The notes: a model not told the origin generated them from the letters alone. A stretch of DNA of 59,018 bases from Lacunisphaera sp. (GCA_029945855.1 JAQSDJ010000048.1:1-59018), one strand, 5' to 3'; shown: positions 37,593-51,600, counted from the stretch's first letter. Made by a program: numbers and translations.

Positions 37593-38999
37593 ATGTCCGG
37601 CCTCTTCTCCACCCTCCATGCCAGCGTCCAGGCGCTCAACGCGCAAAGCCGCGGCTTGGAGACCGCCGGCAAGAACCTCGCCAACGTCAACAACCCCCAC
37701 TACGCCCGCCAGCGCGTGCTCTTCGGCGATCGCGGCACCGTCATGCTGCCCGACGGCGCCCAGAGCCTCGGGCTCGAGGCCCTTGGCATCCAGCAGGTGC
37801 GCGACGCCCTCCTCGACCAGCAGGTGCTGCGCGAGGTCTCCCTCAGCGCCACGGTCTCGGCCGAACAGAAGGGCTACCAGCGCGCCCAGGCCAGTCTCGG
37901 CGAAAGCATCACCTCCGCCACCGCCGTCAGCGGGGCCGCCAATGCCATCGGCCTCGGCGCCGCGCTCAGCGACTTTTTCAACGCCTTCCAAAGCTTCGCC
38001 GCCAGCCCCACCGACGCCGGCGAACGCCAGACCCTCCTGCAGCAGACCGCCATCCTGACCGACGACTTCAACCGCACCGACACCCGCCTCGCCCAGGTGC
38101 AGACCGACCTCGACGCCCAGATCTCCGGCGACGTCGCCACCGTCAACGGCCTGCTCCAGGACATCGCCGGCCTCAATGCCCAGATCGGCCGCGTCGAGAC
38201 CAGCAATCCCGGCTCGGCGGTCGACCTGCGCGACCAGCGGCAGGCCCGGCTGGAGGAACTCGCCGCCAAGGTGCCCATCGAGGTCCGCCCCGCCCCCAAC
38301 GGCCAGGTCCAGGTCGTGATGAAGGACGCCGCCAACGTCGACGTCCTCCTCGTGGACCGCGCCACGGTCACCGGCCCCGTCACCTTCACCGGCACCGGCC
38401 TGACCGCCGGCGCCCCCGCCACCGCACTCTCGTTCGCCTCGGGCTCCATCCATGGCGCGCTGGCCGCGCGCGACGGCGCCGTGCAGCAGCTGCGCTCCGA
38501 CCTCAACCGGCTGGCCCGCCAGCTCGTCACCGCCGTCAACGCCGCCTACAACCCCTCCGCCACCGCCGGCGCCGATTTCTTCCAGCCGGCCGGCACGGGT
38601 GCCGGCACCATCCAGGTCTCCGCCGGCCTCACCGCCGCCGGTCTCCGCGCCGGTTCGGGCGCCGCGGGCGACAACAGCATCGCCCTCGCCGTCGCCGCCG
38701 TCGCCCATCGCGCCTTTTCGACCGCGGGCGGCGACATCCTCGACGGCACGCTCGGCGGCTTCTACAGCGGCGCCGTCAGCAACCTCGGCCAGGCCCTCGC
38801 CACCGCCAACAGCCACGTCGACAACCAGACCGGCGTCGAGAAACTGGTCCGCGCCCAGCGCGACGCGGTCAGCGGCGTCTCGCTCGACGAGGAGATGGCC
38901 GACCTCGTGAAATACCAGCGCGCCTTCCAGGCCTCGTCGCGGGTGTTCTCCGTCATCGACGAACTCCTCGACAACGTCGTCAACCGGATGGGCGGCTGA
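37593..38999 (+). CDS. flgK: Flagellar hook-associated protein FlgK
   Basis: LETAGKNLANVNNPHYARQRVLF; SGVSLDEEMADLVKYQRAFQASSRVFSVIDELLDNVVNRMGG. Confidence 0.95.
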   Translation: MSGLFSTLHASVQALNAQSRGLETAGKNLANVNNPHYARQRVLFGDRGTVMLPDGAQSLGLEALGIQQVRDALLDQQVLREVSLSATVSAEQKGYQRAQASLGESITSATAVSGAANAIGLGAALSDFFNAFQSFAASPTDAGERQTLLQQTAILTDDFNRTDTRLAQVQTDLDAQISGDVATVNGLLQDIAGLNAQIGRVETSNPGSAVDLRDQRQARLEELAAKVPIEVRPAPNGQVQVVMKDAANVDVLLVDRATVTGPVTFTGTGLTAGAPATALSFASGSIHGALAARDGAVQQLRSDLNRLARQLVTAVNAAYNPSATAGADFFQPAGTGAGTIQVSAGLTAAGLRAGSGAAGDNSIALAVAAVAHRAFSTAGGDILDGTLGGFYSGAVSNLGQALATANSHVDNQTGVEKLVRAQRDAVSGVSLDEEMADLVKYQRAFQASSRVFSVIDELLDNVVNRMGG

Positions 39000-39027
39000 A
39001 CCGCCGCCCGCCCCCACCCTCCCTCCC

Positions 39028-39924
39028 ATGCGCGTCGCCACCAGCTCCATCTCCGATACCATCGTCGCCCAGCTGCAACTGCTCAACAGCCAGCAGGCGA
39101 AGCTGCAGAACCAGGTCGGCACGGGCCTGCGCATCAGCCAGCCCGAGGACGACCCGGCGGCCATGGCCCGCGTGCTCAACCTCAACAGCGAGAGCCGCGC
39201 CCTCACCCAGTTCACCAACAACGCCAACCGGGCGCTGGAGATCAGCCAGTCCACCTTCGCCGCCCTCCGCCAGGTCAAGAAGGTCTCCGACCGGGCCACC
39301 GAGATCGGCACCCTCGGCACCGGCGCGCAGGATCCCGCCTCGCTCCAGGCCTACGCCGCCGAGATCAACCAGCTGCTCGAGCAGGCCGTGCAGCTCGCGA
39401 ACGGCCGGCTCCGCAACGACCACCTCTTCGGCGGCACCGCCGTCGACGCGCCGCCCTACACCGTCACCCGCAACGCCGCGGGCGAGATCGCCACCGTCGC
39501 CTTCGCCGGCAACACCGACCAGGCCGCCATCCCGCTCTCGGAAACCTCGGGCGTCTCCCCCGGCGCCGATGCCGCCACCACCGCGGGCCTGACCGGGTTC
39601 CTCAACCACCTCGTCGCGCTCCGCGACGCCCTGCAGGCCGGCGACACCGCCGGCCTCACCGCGGCCCAGACCGGTCTGATCGCGACCGAGGACGTGCTCA
39701 TCTCCGCCCTGGCCCAGCATGGCGCCGTCCAGCTCCGCATCGAGGTCAACCAGGACCAGCAGAAGGACCGCGCGGCCAGCATCGGGCAGCTGGTCTCGGC
39801 GGAAACGAGCACCGACCTCACCACCACCGTGGTCAAGCTTTCCCAGGCGCAGACCGCCTACCAGGCCGCGCTGCAGTCCGCCTCCAACATCATGAAGCAA
39901 TCCCTCCTCGACTACCTCCGCTGA
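39028..39924 (+). CDS. flgL: Flagellar hook-associated protein FlgL
   Basis: Flagellin-like N- and C-termini; LQNQVGTGLRISQPEDDPAAMARVLNL; follows flgK. Confidence 0.92.
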   Translation: MRVATSSISDTIVAQLQLLNSQQAKLQNQVGTGLRISQPEDDPAAMARVLNLNSESRALTQFTNNANRALEISQSTFAALRQVKKVSDRATEIGTLGTGAQDPASLQAYAAEINQLLEQAVQLANGRLRNDHLFGGTAVDAPPYTVTRNAAGEIATVAFAGNTDQAAIPLSETSGVSPGADAATTAGLTGFLNHLVALRDALQAGDTAGLTAAQTGLIATEDVLISALAQHGAVQLRIEVNQDQQKDRAASIGQLVSAETSTDLTTTVVKLSQAQTAYQAALQSASNIMKQSLLDYLR

Positions 39925-39937
39925 ACCCTCCCTCCCC

Positions 39938-40408
39938 ATGAAAGTCCTGACCGAAAACCCGCCCGCCGAATTCCCGCCGACCATCGCGCACACCTTCACC
40001 CTGCCGCATGGCATCATCGGCTTCCGCGACTACACCCGCGCGGAACTCCTCTACGTGCCCGACCACCTGCCGTTCCTGTGGATGAAGCTCCACGGCCCGG
40101 TCGACTCCGTGCACTTCGTCGTCGTCGAGCCCGGCGGCCTCATCGCCGGCTACGAGCCCGAGCTCTTCGACGAGGACGCCCGCGCGGTCGGCATCGTCGA
40201 CGCCTCCGAGGCCATGGTGCTGAACATCGTCACCCTCGAGCAGCACCGCCCGCTCGAGGCGACGGCCAACCTCGTCGGCCCCATCATCGTCAACCGCCGC
40301 ACCCGCCTCGGCCGCCAGTTCGTGATCGCCAACTACTCCCGCTACGGCGCCCACCACCGGCTGGTCGAACCCGCCGGCCACCCCGAGTCCCACCGCGCCA
40401 GCGCCTGA
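39938..40408 (+). CDS. fliW: Flagellar assembly factor FliW
   Basis: [32 protein letters not shown]...[20 protein letters not shown]; upstream of csrA. Confidence 0.95.
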   Translation: MKVLTENPPAEFPPTIAHTFTLPHGIIGFRDYTRAELLYVPDHLPFLWMKLHGPVDSVHFVVVEPGGLIAGYEPELFDEDARAVGIVDASEAMVLNIVTLEQHRPLEATANLVGPIIVNRRTRLGRQFVIANYSRYGAHHRLVEPAGHPESHRASA

Positions 40409-40425
40409 ACCAGGAGCCCCCCGCC

Positions 40426-40704
40426 ATGCTCGTCCTTTCCCGCAAGATCAACGAATCGATCATCATCGGTGACGGCATCGAGATCCGCATCAACCGCATC
40501 GACGGCGATGTGGTCAAGATCGGCATCATCGCCCCGCGCGAGGTCCCCATTTTCCGCAAGGAAGTGCACACGACCATCGCCGCCACCAACCAGGCCTCCG
40601 CCTTCCGGCCCACCGGCCTCGCCGCCCTGCCTGCCCTCCCCAAGATCAACCGGCCCCGGGAAACGGGTCCGGCCCCCGTGCGCTCGAACGGCGCCGCCGC
40701 CTGA
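40426..40704 (+). CDS. csrA: Carbon storage regulator CsrA with C-terminal extension
   Basis: [47 protein letters not shown]. Confidence 0.97.
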   Translation: MLVLSRKINESIIIGDGIEIRINRIDGDVVKIGIIAPREVPIFRKEVHTTIAATNQASAFRPTGLAALPALPKINRPRETGPAPVRSNGAAA

Positions 40705-40724
40705 ACCCCCAACCCTCCACCACC

Positions 40725-41600
40725 ATGAGCGTCATCAACACCAACATCCAGGCCATCGCCGCCGCCCGCAACCTCAACCAGAGCCAGGAAATGCTCGGCC
40801 GCTCCCTCACGCGCCTCTCCTCCGGCTCCAAGATCGTCAATCCGTCCGATGATGCCGCCGGCCTCGCCGTCTCCGAGAAGCTCGACGCGCAGAACAAGCG
40901 CGTCCGCGCCGCCGTCACCAACGTCCAGAACGCCGTCTCCTTCGTGCAGACCGCCGACGGCTTCCTCGGCGGCATGACCAAGATCCTCTCCCGCATGTCC
41001 GAGCTCGCAATCCTCGCGAAGGACGTGACGAAAAACGTGTCGGACATCTCCCTCTACCAGCAGGAATTCTCCGCCCTCCAGGACCAGCTGCGCGCCACCA
41101 TCGGCGGCGCCACCACCGAGATCGGCGGCACGGTGGACAACGACACGCCCCTCGGCGCCTTCAACGGCATCACCCTTTTCGGTCCCAACGCCGCCGGTCT
41201 CACCGTCACCATCGGCCAGGCCGTCGGGCAGGACATGACGATCAAGCAGTCCGATCTCCGGTCGGGCGACATGCTCGACATCATCGGGCAGGACGCCGCC
41301 GGCGCCTATCAGCTCGAGCTCATCGACGCCGGCGCGATCGCCAGCATCACCGGCGCGATCCAGCAGGTGGCCACGGAGCGGGCGACCCTCGGCGCCTCGC
41401 AGTCCCGCCTCGAGCTCGCCGCCACCACCCTGCAGGTCGAGTTCGAGAACCTCGGCGCCGCCATCTCGCGCATCCGCGACGTGGACGTGGCCGAGGAATC
41501 CACCCAATACGCCAAGTTCAACATCCTCGTGCAGTCCGGCACCGCGATGCTCGCGCAGGCCAACCAGACGCCCGAAAGCGTGCTGAAGCTGCTGCAGTAA
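40725..41600 (+). CDS. Flagellin
   Basis: MSVINTNIQAIAAARNLNQSQEMLGRSLTRLSSGSKIVNPSDDAAGLAVSEKL; C-terminal RIRDVDVAEESTQYAKFNILVQSGTAMLAQANQTPESVLKLLQ. Confidence 0.97.
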   Translation: MSVINTNIQAIAAARNLNQSQEMLGRSLTRLSSGSKIVNPSDDAAGLAVSEKLDAQNKRVRAAVTNVQNAVSFVQTADGFLGGMTKILSRMSELAILAKDVTKNVSDISLYQQEFSALQDQLRATIGGATTEIGGTVDNDTPLGAFNGITLFGPNAAGLTVTIGQAVGQDMTIKQSDLRSGDMLDIIGQDAAGAYQLELIDAGAIASITGAIQQVATERATLGASQSRLELAATTLQVEFENLGAAISRIRDVDVAEESTQYAKFNILVQSGTAMLAQANQTPESVLKLLQ

Positions 41601-41613
41601 GCCATCCTCCCGC

Positions 41614-41656
41614 CACCGCGCTGGCCGGCGGCAGCCGGGCGGCGCGGTGCTTTTTT
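41614..41656 (+). terminator. Rho-independent terminator after flagellin
   Basis: CACCGCGCT ... GGCGCGGTG stem followed by C then T6. Confidence 0.85.
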
Positions 41657-41670
41657 GCCCGGCCACGGAC

Positions 41671-44600
41671 CTACGAGCCCGCCTCGGGCCGGATCGCACG
41701 GGCGACCGCGCGCACCAGCTCCTCGTTCGTGTAGGGCTTGGGGAGCAGCGCGATGCGGCCGATCTCCGCGAGCTTCTGGGGCGAGAGCCACGAAAAATAG
41801 CCGGACATGATCAGCACCGGCAGGTCGGGGGCGAACGTGCGCACCTCGGCGGCGAGTTCGATGCCCGTCATCACCGGCATCGTCTGGTCCGTGAGGAGCA
41901 GGGCCAGGCCGTCCGGCTGCTGGCGCAGGCGCTCGAGGCACTCCAAGGGCGAGTCGAACATCATCACCTTGTAGCCGGCTTTCTCGAGCGCCAGCTTGGC
42001 GATGCTGCCGACCATGGCGTCGTCGTCCACCACGGCGATGAGCTCACCGGTGCCGCGCGGCCGGGCCGTCTCCACGGCGGCCGGCTCCGGCTGCTCCGCC
42101 TGGGCGACGGACAGGTAGAGGATGAACGTGGCGCCCTGGCCGGGCGCGCTGTCCACCGTGATGGCGCCGCGGTGCGCCTCGATGATGCCGTGCACGACGG
42201 AGAGGCCCAGCCCCGTCCCCTGGCCGACCTCCTTCGTGGTGAAGAAGGGATCGAAGATGCGCTTGCGCGTCTCCTCGTCCATCCCGTGGCCGGTGTCGCT
42301 GAAATCCAGGCGGACGTAGCGGCCCGGGGCGATCTTGCCGAGCCTGGCCGCCGCCGCCGCGTCGAACTCGACGGCGGAGAGGCTGAGGCGGATGGTGCCG
42401 CCGCCCAGCCGCATCGCGTGCGCGGCGTTGGACCCGAGGTTGAGCAGCACCTGGTGGATCTGGCTCGCATCCGCCAGCACCAGGCCGCAGTCGGCGGGAT
42501 GAAACACCTCGATGCTGATCGTGGAGGGCACCGTGGCGCGCAGGAAGCGGCGCGCATCCTCGACCACCCGCGTGAGGTTGACCGGGGCCTTCTCGGAACC
42601 GGCCTGGCGCGAAAACGTCAGGATCTGCTCGATCAGTTCCCGCGCCCGCAGGCTGGCGTCCCGGGCGGCAATGACACAGGACCGGGCGGGATCCTCCTCG
42701 GGCAGGGTCTCGAGCGCGAGTTCCTGGTAACCCAAAATACCCGCCAGCAGGTTGTTGAAATCGTGCGCGATGCCGCCCGCGAGCGTGCCGAGGGTCTCCA
42801 TCTTCTGGGCCTGGAACAGCTGCCGCTCCAGCGTGCGGCGCGTCTCCTCGGCGTCGCGGCGGCCCGTGATGTCCTGGAACGCACCGTAGATGCGCATGGT
42901 TTTCCCGCCCTTCACCTCGGCCCGCCCGAGCACGCGCACGAAGCGCTCGCGGTCCCGGGCCGTCCGGAACGGCAGCTCGAGGTCGAAGCCGGCGCCGGCC
43001 TGCGCACACTGGTTGAGCGCCGTCGCCAGCGTCGCCTCCGCGACGGGCGGGAAAAAACCGAGCGATTTCGCCGGCGTCGGCTCGTAGCCCAGCTCCACCT
43101 CGTGGATGCCGAACATCTCGGGCGACCAGGTGAGCCGGTCCGTCTCGAGGTCCCATTCCCACGCGCCGATCTGCGCGAGGCGGCCGAGCTGGAGCGACAT
43201 CTCCTCCCCGTGCCGGAGTTTCACCTCGAGCTGCTTGCGCGCGGTGATGTCGGTCTGCGTGCCGACCATGCGGAGGGCGCGGCCCTGCGTGTCGCGGGCG
43301 ACCACCTTGCCGCGACCGAGGATCCAGACCCAGCGACCGTCCTTGTGCCGGAGACGGTATTCGATCTCGAACACGGGCGCGTGCCCCGCGAAATGATCCT
43401 GGATTGCGGTCTCGACCGCGGGCCGGTCGTCCGGGTGCCCGATCTGCCGCCAGACGGGCACGGCGGGGTCCAGTTCTCCGGCGGCGTAACCCAGCATCGT
43501 GACGTAGCGCTCGTCCCGGTAGATCTCGCCGGTCGTGAAGTTCTGGTCCCACACCGCATCATGGTTGCTGGACAGCGCGAGTTTCCACCGTTCCTCCGTG
43601 ATGCGCAGCGCCTCCCGCAGTTCGTGCGCCTCGGTCACGTCGCTGTCGAAGCCGATCAGGCGCTCGCGGCCGTCGGACTCGCGGAGCAGGTAGGCGCGGG
43701 TCTCGATGTGGCGCACCGCGCCGTCGGGCCGCACGATGCGAAACTGCTGCGTGAGCTGGTTGCGCCGGCTCCCGCGGAGCTCGGCCAGGATCGTCTGCAC
43801 GGCGGGCCGGTCCTCGGGGTGGATCCGGTCCTCCCAGTCCTGCTGGCCGCCGCGCAGGTCGGTGCGGGCCAGGCCGTAGATGCGGAGAAGCTGGTCGTCC
43901 CAGAACCGGTCCAGGCGGGTGTAATCGAACTCCCACACGCCGTAGCCGCTCGAGTTGAGCACGAACTGCAGGCGCTGGTTCAGCGCGGAGACCGTCGACT
44001 CGTGCTCGTGCTCGGTGGTGATGTCGCGGTTCAGCCCGACGATGCGCACGGCGCGGCCCTGCTCATCGCGCTCGACGATGCAATGGGCCTCGATGTGGCG
44101 GACGGAACCGTCGGGCCGGAGCAGGCGGCAGGTGTAGTCCAGGGCGTTGCTGCCGCTGTCCATCTGCTGGTCGAGCTTCTGCAGGAAGGCCCGGTCCTCA
44201 GGATGCAGGAATTCGAGCCAGGTCGCCAGCCGTCCGTCGAAGTCGCCCGCCTGCAGGCCGTGCAGGGCCAGCTGGCGGTCGTCCCAGAGGATCGTCCCGG
44301 CCGTGACATCAAGGTCCCAGACCCCGTAGCGGCTGGCCCGCAGCGCGAGTTGGAGCCGCTGCGTGGATTCGTTGAGGCTGCGGGTGCGCTCGGCGACCTG
44401 CAGCTCGAGGCTGGAAGCCTGCTGCTGGAGCCGGGCAAGCAGGTTGTCCCGGCTGTTCTCCGCCTCGCGCCGCAGGCGGTCGAATTCATCCATCCGCCAC
44501 AGCGAGAAAATGAACGCCCCGAGGATGGCCAGGCTCAGGAACACCGCGAGCAGCGCGATGAAATCGTGTGCGTGGGGCACGAGCGGCAGCAGCCAGATGA

Positions 44601-45300
44601 CTTGCACGGCATAAAGCACCAGGGGCACGATGAGGCCGACCAGGACCAGCCGCAGGGCGAGGAAGCCGAGCGGATGTCCCGGGGCGAAGAGCCGCACCAA
44701 CCGGACTTCCACCTGCGCGCAGACCAGTCCCGTGCCCAGCAGCAGGAAGCAGGCGATGCCGGGCAGCGACACGTGGTCGAAGGCGGCGTCCGGCCGCAGG
44801 AGGTAACCGACCAGGGTGAGCAGGGCGAATTCCGCGACGGCCAGGCCCAGCCAGTTGGCGACGTTGAACCAGGAACGCCGCGGCAGGTAGAGGGCGATGA
44901 GCGCGAGTCCGGTCATCACGAATGGCACCGCCGGATTCAGCGGGATGCGGGCCGGCCAGGGCGCCGCCGCGTGTGCCCCGAACCAGGCCGGCCACGGATG
45001 CCCGGCGAGCCCGGCCAGGGTCAGACCGAACATCAGCACCGCCAACCCCAGCCCGAGCCGCCGCACGAGGGGACGGCGGCCGAGATGCAGGAGCAGGAGC
45101 GCCCCGCCACTGAGGCCAAAGCCCAGGCCGGACCCGGCGCTCATGGACCAACGGCCCATGGTTTCACCCGACAGCGGTTCCGCCCCCAGCGCCAACCCCA
45201 GCAGGCCCAGCCCCGCCGTCAGCCCGGCGGCGACGGTGGTGATCCGATGAAGCTTGATGTTTCCGAGCATGCGTCGGGCGGTTTTTTTGATCGTGGACAT
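41671..45300 (-). CDS. Hybrid sensor histidine kinase (membrane N-terminus, multiple PAS, HisKA, HATPase, REC)
   Basis: Hydrophobic N-terminus; repeated PAS/PAC segments (e.g. GRVRHIEAHCIVERDEQGRAVRIVGLNRDIT-type); GGIAHDFNNLLAGILGYQEL; HATPase; terminal REC VVDDDAMVGSIAKLALEKAGYKVMMFDSP...LLLTDQTMPVMTG. Confidence 0.92.
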   Translation of the reverse strand: MSTIKKTARRMLGNIKLHRITTVAAGLTAGLGLLGLALGAEPLSGETMGRWSMSAGSGLGFGLSGGALLLLHLGRRPLVRRLGLGLAVLMFGLTLAGLAGHPWPAWFGAHAAAPWPARIPLNPAVPFVMTGLALIALYLPRRSWFNVANWLGLAVAEFALLTLVGYLLRPDAAFDHVSLPGIACFLLLGTGLVCAQVEVRLVRLFAPGHPLGFLALRLVLVGLIVPLVLYAVQVIWLLPLVPHAHDFIALLAVFLSLAILGAFIFSLWRMDEFDRLRREAENSRDNLLARLQQQASSLELQVAERTRSLNESTQRLQLALRASRYGVWDLDVTAGTILWDDRQLALHGLQAGDFDGRLATWLEFLHPEDRAFLQKLDQQMDSGSNALDYTCRLLRPDGSVRHIEAHCIVERDEQGRAVRIVGLNRDITTEHEHESTVSALNQRLQFVLNSSGYGVWEFDYTRLDRFWDDQLLRIYGLARTDLRGGQQDWEDRIHPEDRPAVQTILAELRGSRRNQLTQQFRIVRPDGAVRHIETRAYLLRESDGRERLIGFDSDVTEAHELREALRITEERWKLALSSNHDAVWDQNFTTGEIYRDERYVTMLGYAAGELDPAVPVWRQIGHPDDRPAVETAIQDHFAGHAPVFEIEYRLRHKDGRWVWILGRGKVVARDTQGRALRMVGTQTDITARKQLEVKLRHGEEMSLQLGRLAQIGAWEWDLETDRLTWSPEMFGIHEVELGYEPTPAKSLGFFPPVAEATLATALNQCAQAGAGFDLELPFRTARDRERFVRVLGRAEVKGGKTMRIYGAFQDITGRRDAEETRRTLERQLFQAQKMETLGTLAGGIAHDFNNLLAGILGYQELALETLPEEDPARSCVIAARDASLRARELIEQILTFSRQAGSEKAPVNLTRVVEDARRFLRATVPSTISIEVFHPADCGLVLADASQIHQVLLNLGSNAAHAMRLGGGTIRLSLSAVEFDAAAAARLGKIAPGRYVRLDFSDTGHGMDEETRKRIFDPFFTTKEVGQGTGLGLSVVHGIIEAHRGAITVDSAPGQGATFILYLSVAQAEQPEPAAVETARPRGTGELIAVVDDDAMVGSIAKLALEKAGYKVMMFDSPLECLERLRQQPDGLALLLTDQTMPVMTGIELAAEVRTFAPDLPVLIMSGYFSWLSPQKLAEIGRIALLPKPYTNEELVRAVARAIRPEAGS

Positions 45301-45368
45301 CGCCCGGCCCGGTGCAATCAATTGCGCACGATGACCCCGTCCAGCGGTTCCGTGCGGGGCCAGACGGG

Positions 45369-45376
45369 TTATCGGC
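45369..45376 (-). promoter_or_regulatory. Candidate sigma28 -10 element (GCCGATAA)
   Basis: Minus strand TCAA-N15-GCCGATAA about 68 nt upstream of the kinase start at 45300. Confidence 0.35.
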
Positions 45377-45492
45377 GCCGGCGGCCGGACCTTGAGCGCG
45401 AACGGGCGCGAGGGTGCCGCCCGCCCGCGCGGGCAGGCGGCGGAATCACCTCAAGTTCATGGGGGGATCGTCCGATTTGCCTGCCACCACTC

Positions 45493-48411
<2,919 letters not shown>

Positions 48412-48626
48412 ACTGGCAGCCGCAGCCATGACCGTCCCCGCTCCCCACCACGGCAAAAAATTCCCGCCGGGCCGGTTGCAGCTTGCCGCCGGCGGCGGGC
48501 CGCCTATCTTTTCAGGCAGTCAGCTCACCATGGCATTCGGGTTGATGCAGTCTGCCTCTCTCCCCCCGGCCCGCTGTGGTCGCAGGCTTTGTTAGCCGAA
48601 GTCCGACCACAATCAGTGCATCCCCC

Positions 48627-51600
48627 ATGCCGTCCCGCAATTCCCTCAAGCTGACTGTGGCCCTGCTGGTGGTCTGGACCCTTGTCTTCGCCGGCCTGGT
48701 GATCTGGTCCGGGAGTCAGCCGGACCCGGTGCCATCTGATCGGGCCGTGCCCGGCAGCCACTCGCGCGTCCATGCCCACCGCGAATTGATCGCGCAAGGC
48801 CTGTTATGGCTGCTCGGCGCCGCTGGCATCGTGACGTCCTACATCCTGCTGCGCCGGCTCGGGGCCAAGCGGGAGCAGGTAGTGGTCACGTTGCGCAAGA
48901 GCCGCCATGATCTCTGTTCCGTTCTGGGCTCGATCGACGATCTCGTCTTTGCGGTCGACGCCGCAGGCCGGGTCGAGCCGGTGGCCGGGCTCGCGGGGCT
49001 GGCCCGGGTGTTCCCCCACACCGACCAGGTCGCCGGGCGGCCCTTGGCGGAGCTGCTGCCCGCCGCCGCCCCCCGGCTGCAGGCCGCGCTCGCCGCCCTG
49101 GCGGCCACCGGACAGACCCAGGAAATCGACTTCACGCTCGAGACGGGGGACCGGGTGACCTATTGGAACGCCCGGCTCTCGCGGCGGCTCTTCGGGGCAG
49201 ATGCGAGTCCGGGCGCGATCGTCGTGATGCGCGACCTCACGCGGCGGGGCCGGGCGGAAACCGCCCTCCGCGACAGCGAAGAAAAATGGCGCCTGGTCTA
49301 CGAGCGGGCGAACGAGGGCATCGTGATCAGCCACCTGGACGGCACCTACGTGGCGGCCAACCGGGCGGCCTGCGAGATGCTCGGCCTGACCGAGGCCGAG
49401 TTGCTGGCCCGCGGGCGGGAGCTCATCGCCGAGCCCTCGCGCTCTGAATTCCAGGCCCTGCTCGCACAACGGGAGAACCACGGCGTGGCCCGCGGCAAGC
49501 TGCAGCTCCGCCGGAAGGACGGCACGCTGATCGACGCTGAGGGCTCGACCTCGATCATCCACCCGGGCGACGGGCAGCCCCGCGCGGTGACGATTTTCCA
49601 CGATGTGACGGCCCGCCAGCACGCCGAAGCCAAGGCGCTCAACTACGCCCTCCGCTGGGAGACGGCGCTGGAGGCGATGGGCGACGGCTTGTGGGACTGG
49701 GACAAGCGCACCGACAAGGTCTTTCTTTCCCCGGGCTGGAAGACCATGCGCGGTTACACCAACGATGAGATCGGCGACACCACGGACGAATGGTCCTCCC
49801 GGGTTCATCCCGACGACTTGCCCGCGGTCCAAGCGGCGCTCGCGGCGCACCAGCGGGGCGAAACGTCCCTGTGCGTCAGCGAATATCGCATCCGCTGCAA
49901 GGACGGATCCTACAAATGGATCCTGGATCGCAGCCGCGTGATCGAGCGCGACGCGCAGGGCGCGCCGGTGCGGATGGTCGGCATGCATCGCGACATGACC
50001 GAACCCCGCCGCGCCCAGGAAGCGCTCCAGGCGGCGATGAAGCAACTGGAGCACGCCCAGCGCGTCGCCCGGCTGGGCAGCTACACGATGGACCTGACCT
50101 CCGACCACTGGACCAGCTCCCCCGTGCTCGACGACCTGTTCGGCATCAAGCAGCCCGGCTTCGTGCGCGACACCGCCGGCTGGCTGGGCTTGGTGCACCC
50201 GGACGACCGCGAGGCGGTGCGGCGCTACTTTGCCGAGGAGGTCGTCGGGGCCGGCCGGCGCTTCGACCGCGAGTATCGCCTCATCCGCCCCGACGACGGC
50301 CGGGAACGCTGGGTGCACGGTCTGGGGGAACTGACCCTGGACGCCGCCGGCCGGCCGCTCCAGATGTTCGGCACGATCCAGGATGTGACCGAGCGCAAGC
50401 AGACGCTCGCGGCGCTGGTGGAGAGCGAACAGCGCTTCCGCTCCCTCGTGGAGGACCTGCCCAACATCGCCGTGCAGGGCTACGATTCCGAGCGCCGGGT
50501 CATCTTCTGGAATTCGGCCAGCGCGGCGCTCTACGGTTTCTCCCGCGAGGAGGCGCTGGGCCGCCGGCTGGAGGAGCTGATCATCCCGCCCGTGATGCGC
50601 GAGGGCGTCATCACCGCCGTCAACCGCTGGCTGGCGCACGGGGAGGCCATTCCCTCCGGCGAACTTGTCCTCCAGCGGAAGGACGGCAGCCCGGTGACCG
50701 TGTTCTCGAGCCATGTCATGCTGCGAAAGTTTACCGGCGAACAGGAGATGCACTGCATCGACATCGATCTCACCGAGCGCAAGGCGGCCGAGGCGCGCAT
50801 GCGCGAGCATGCGCAACTGCTCGACGTCACCCAGGACGCCATCTTTGTCCTCAACCTGGACCGGGTGGTGCTGTTCATGAACCGCAGCGCGGAAGCCCTT
50901 TTCGGCCTGACCGCGGCCCAGGCGGCCGGCCGGCGCTACGAGGAGATCGTCTACCGGGAATTGCCGCCCAATTTCGAGCCGGACTGGCGGCACCTGATCG
51001 ACACGGGCGCCGTGATGCGGGAGCGGCGGCAGCGGAAAAGCACCGGCGAAGAGATCACGATGCAGCTGCGCGCCACGGTCCTCCGCGACGAGCACGCCCG
51101 GCCCCGGTCCGTGCTGGTCGTCGCCACCGACATCACCGAGGCGCGGCGGCTTGAGGCGCAATACCTCCGCGCCCAGCGGCTCGAGAGCCTGGGCTCGCTC
51201 GCCAGCGGCGTGGCGCACGACCTGAACAACGTCCTCACCCCCATCCTTGTCGCGGTGGATCTCCTCCGGCCGCTGGCCCGGGAGCCGCAGGACCGGGACA
51301 TCGTCCAACTGGTCAGCGACAGCGCCCGCCGCGGCGCGGACATCGTCCAGCAACTGCTGCTGTTCGGCCGGGGCAGCGACACCCCGCGCGCGCCGGTCGA
51401 TGTCGGGGCGGTGCTCGGCGATCTCCGGCGGATGATGCAGGAAACCTTCCCCAAGAACATCGCGCTGGGCGTGCAATCGCCGCCGGGCCTCTGGCCGGTC
51501 GAGGCGGACCGCACGCAGCTGCACCAGGTGCTGCTCAACCTGGCCGTGAACGCCCGCGATGCCATGCCGCAGGGCGGCGAACTCCAGGTCACGGCCGAGA

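Noticed and set aside
48531-48546. TGGCATTCGGGTTGAT upstream of the third kinase as a sigma54 promoter
   Set aside because: Spacing fits but -12 is TTGA and none of the palindrome, AT box or CGGTTwGCA elements accompany it; kept only as a weak possibility.
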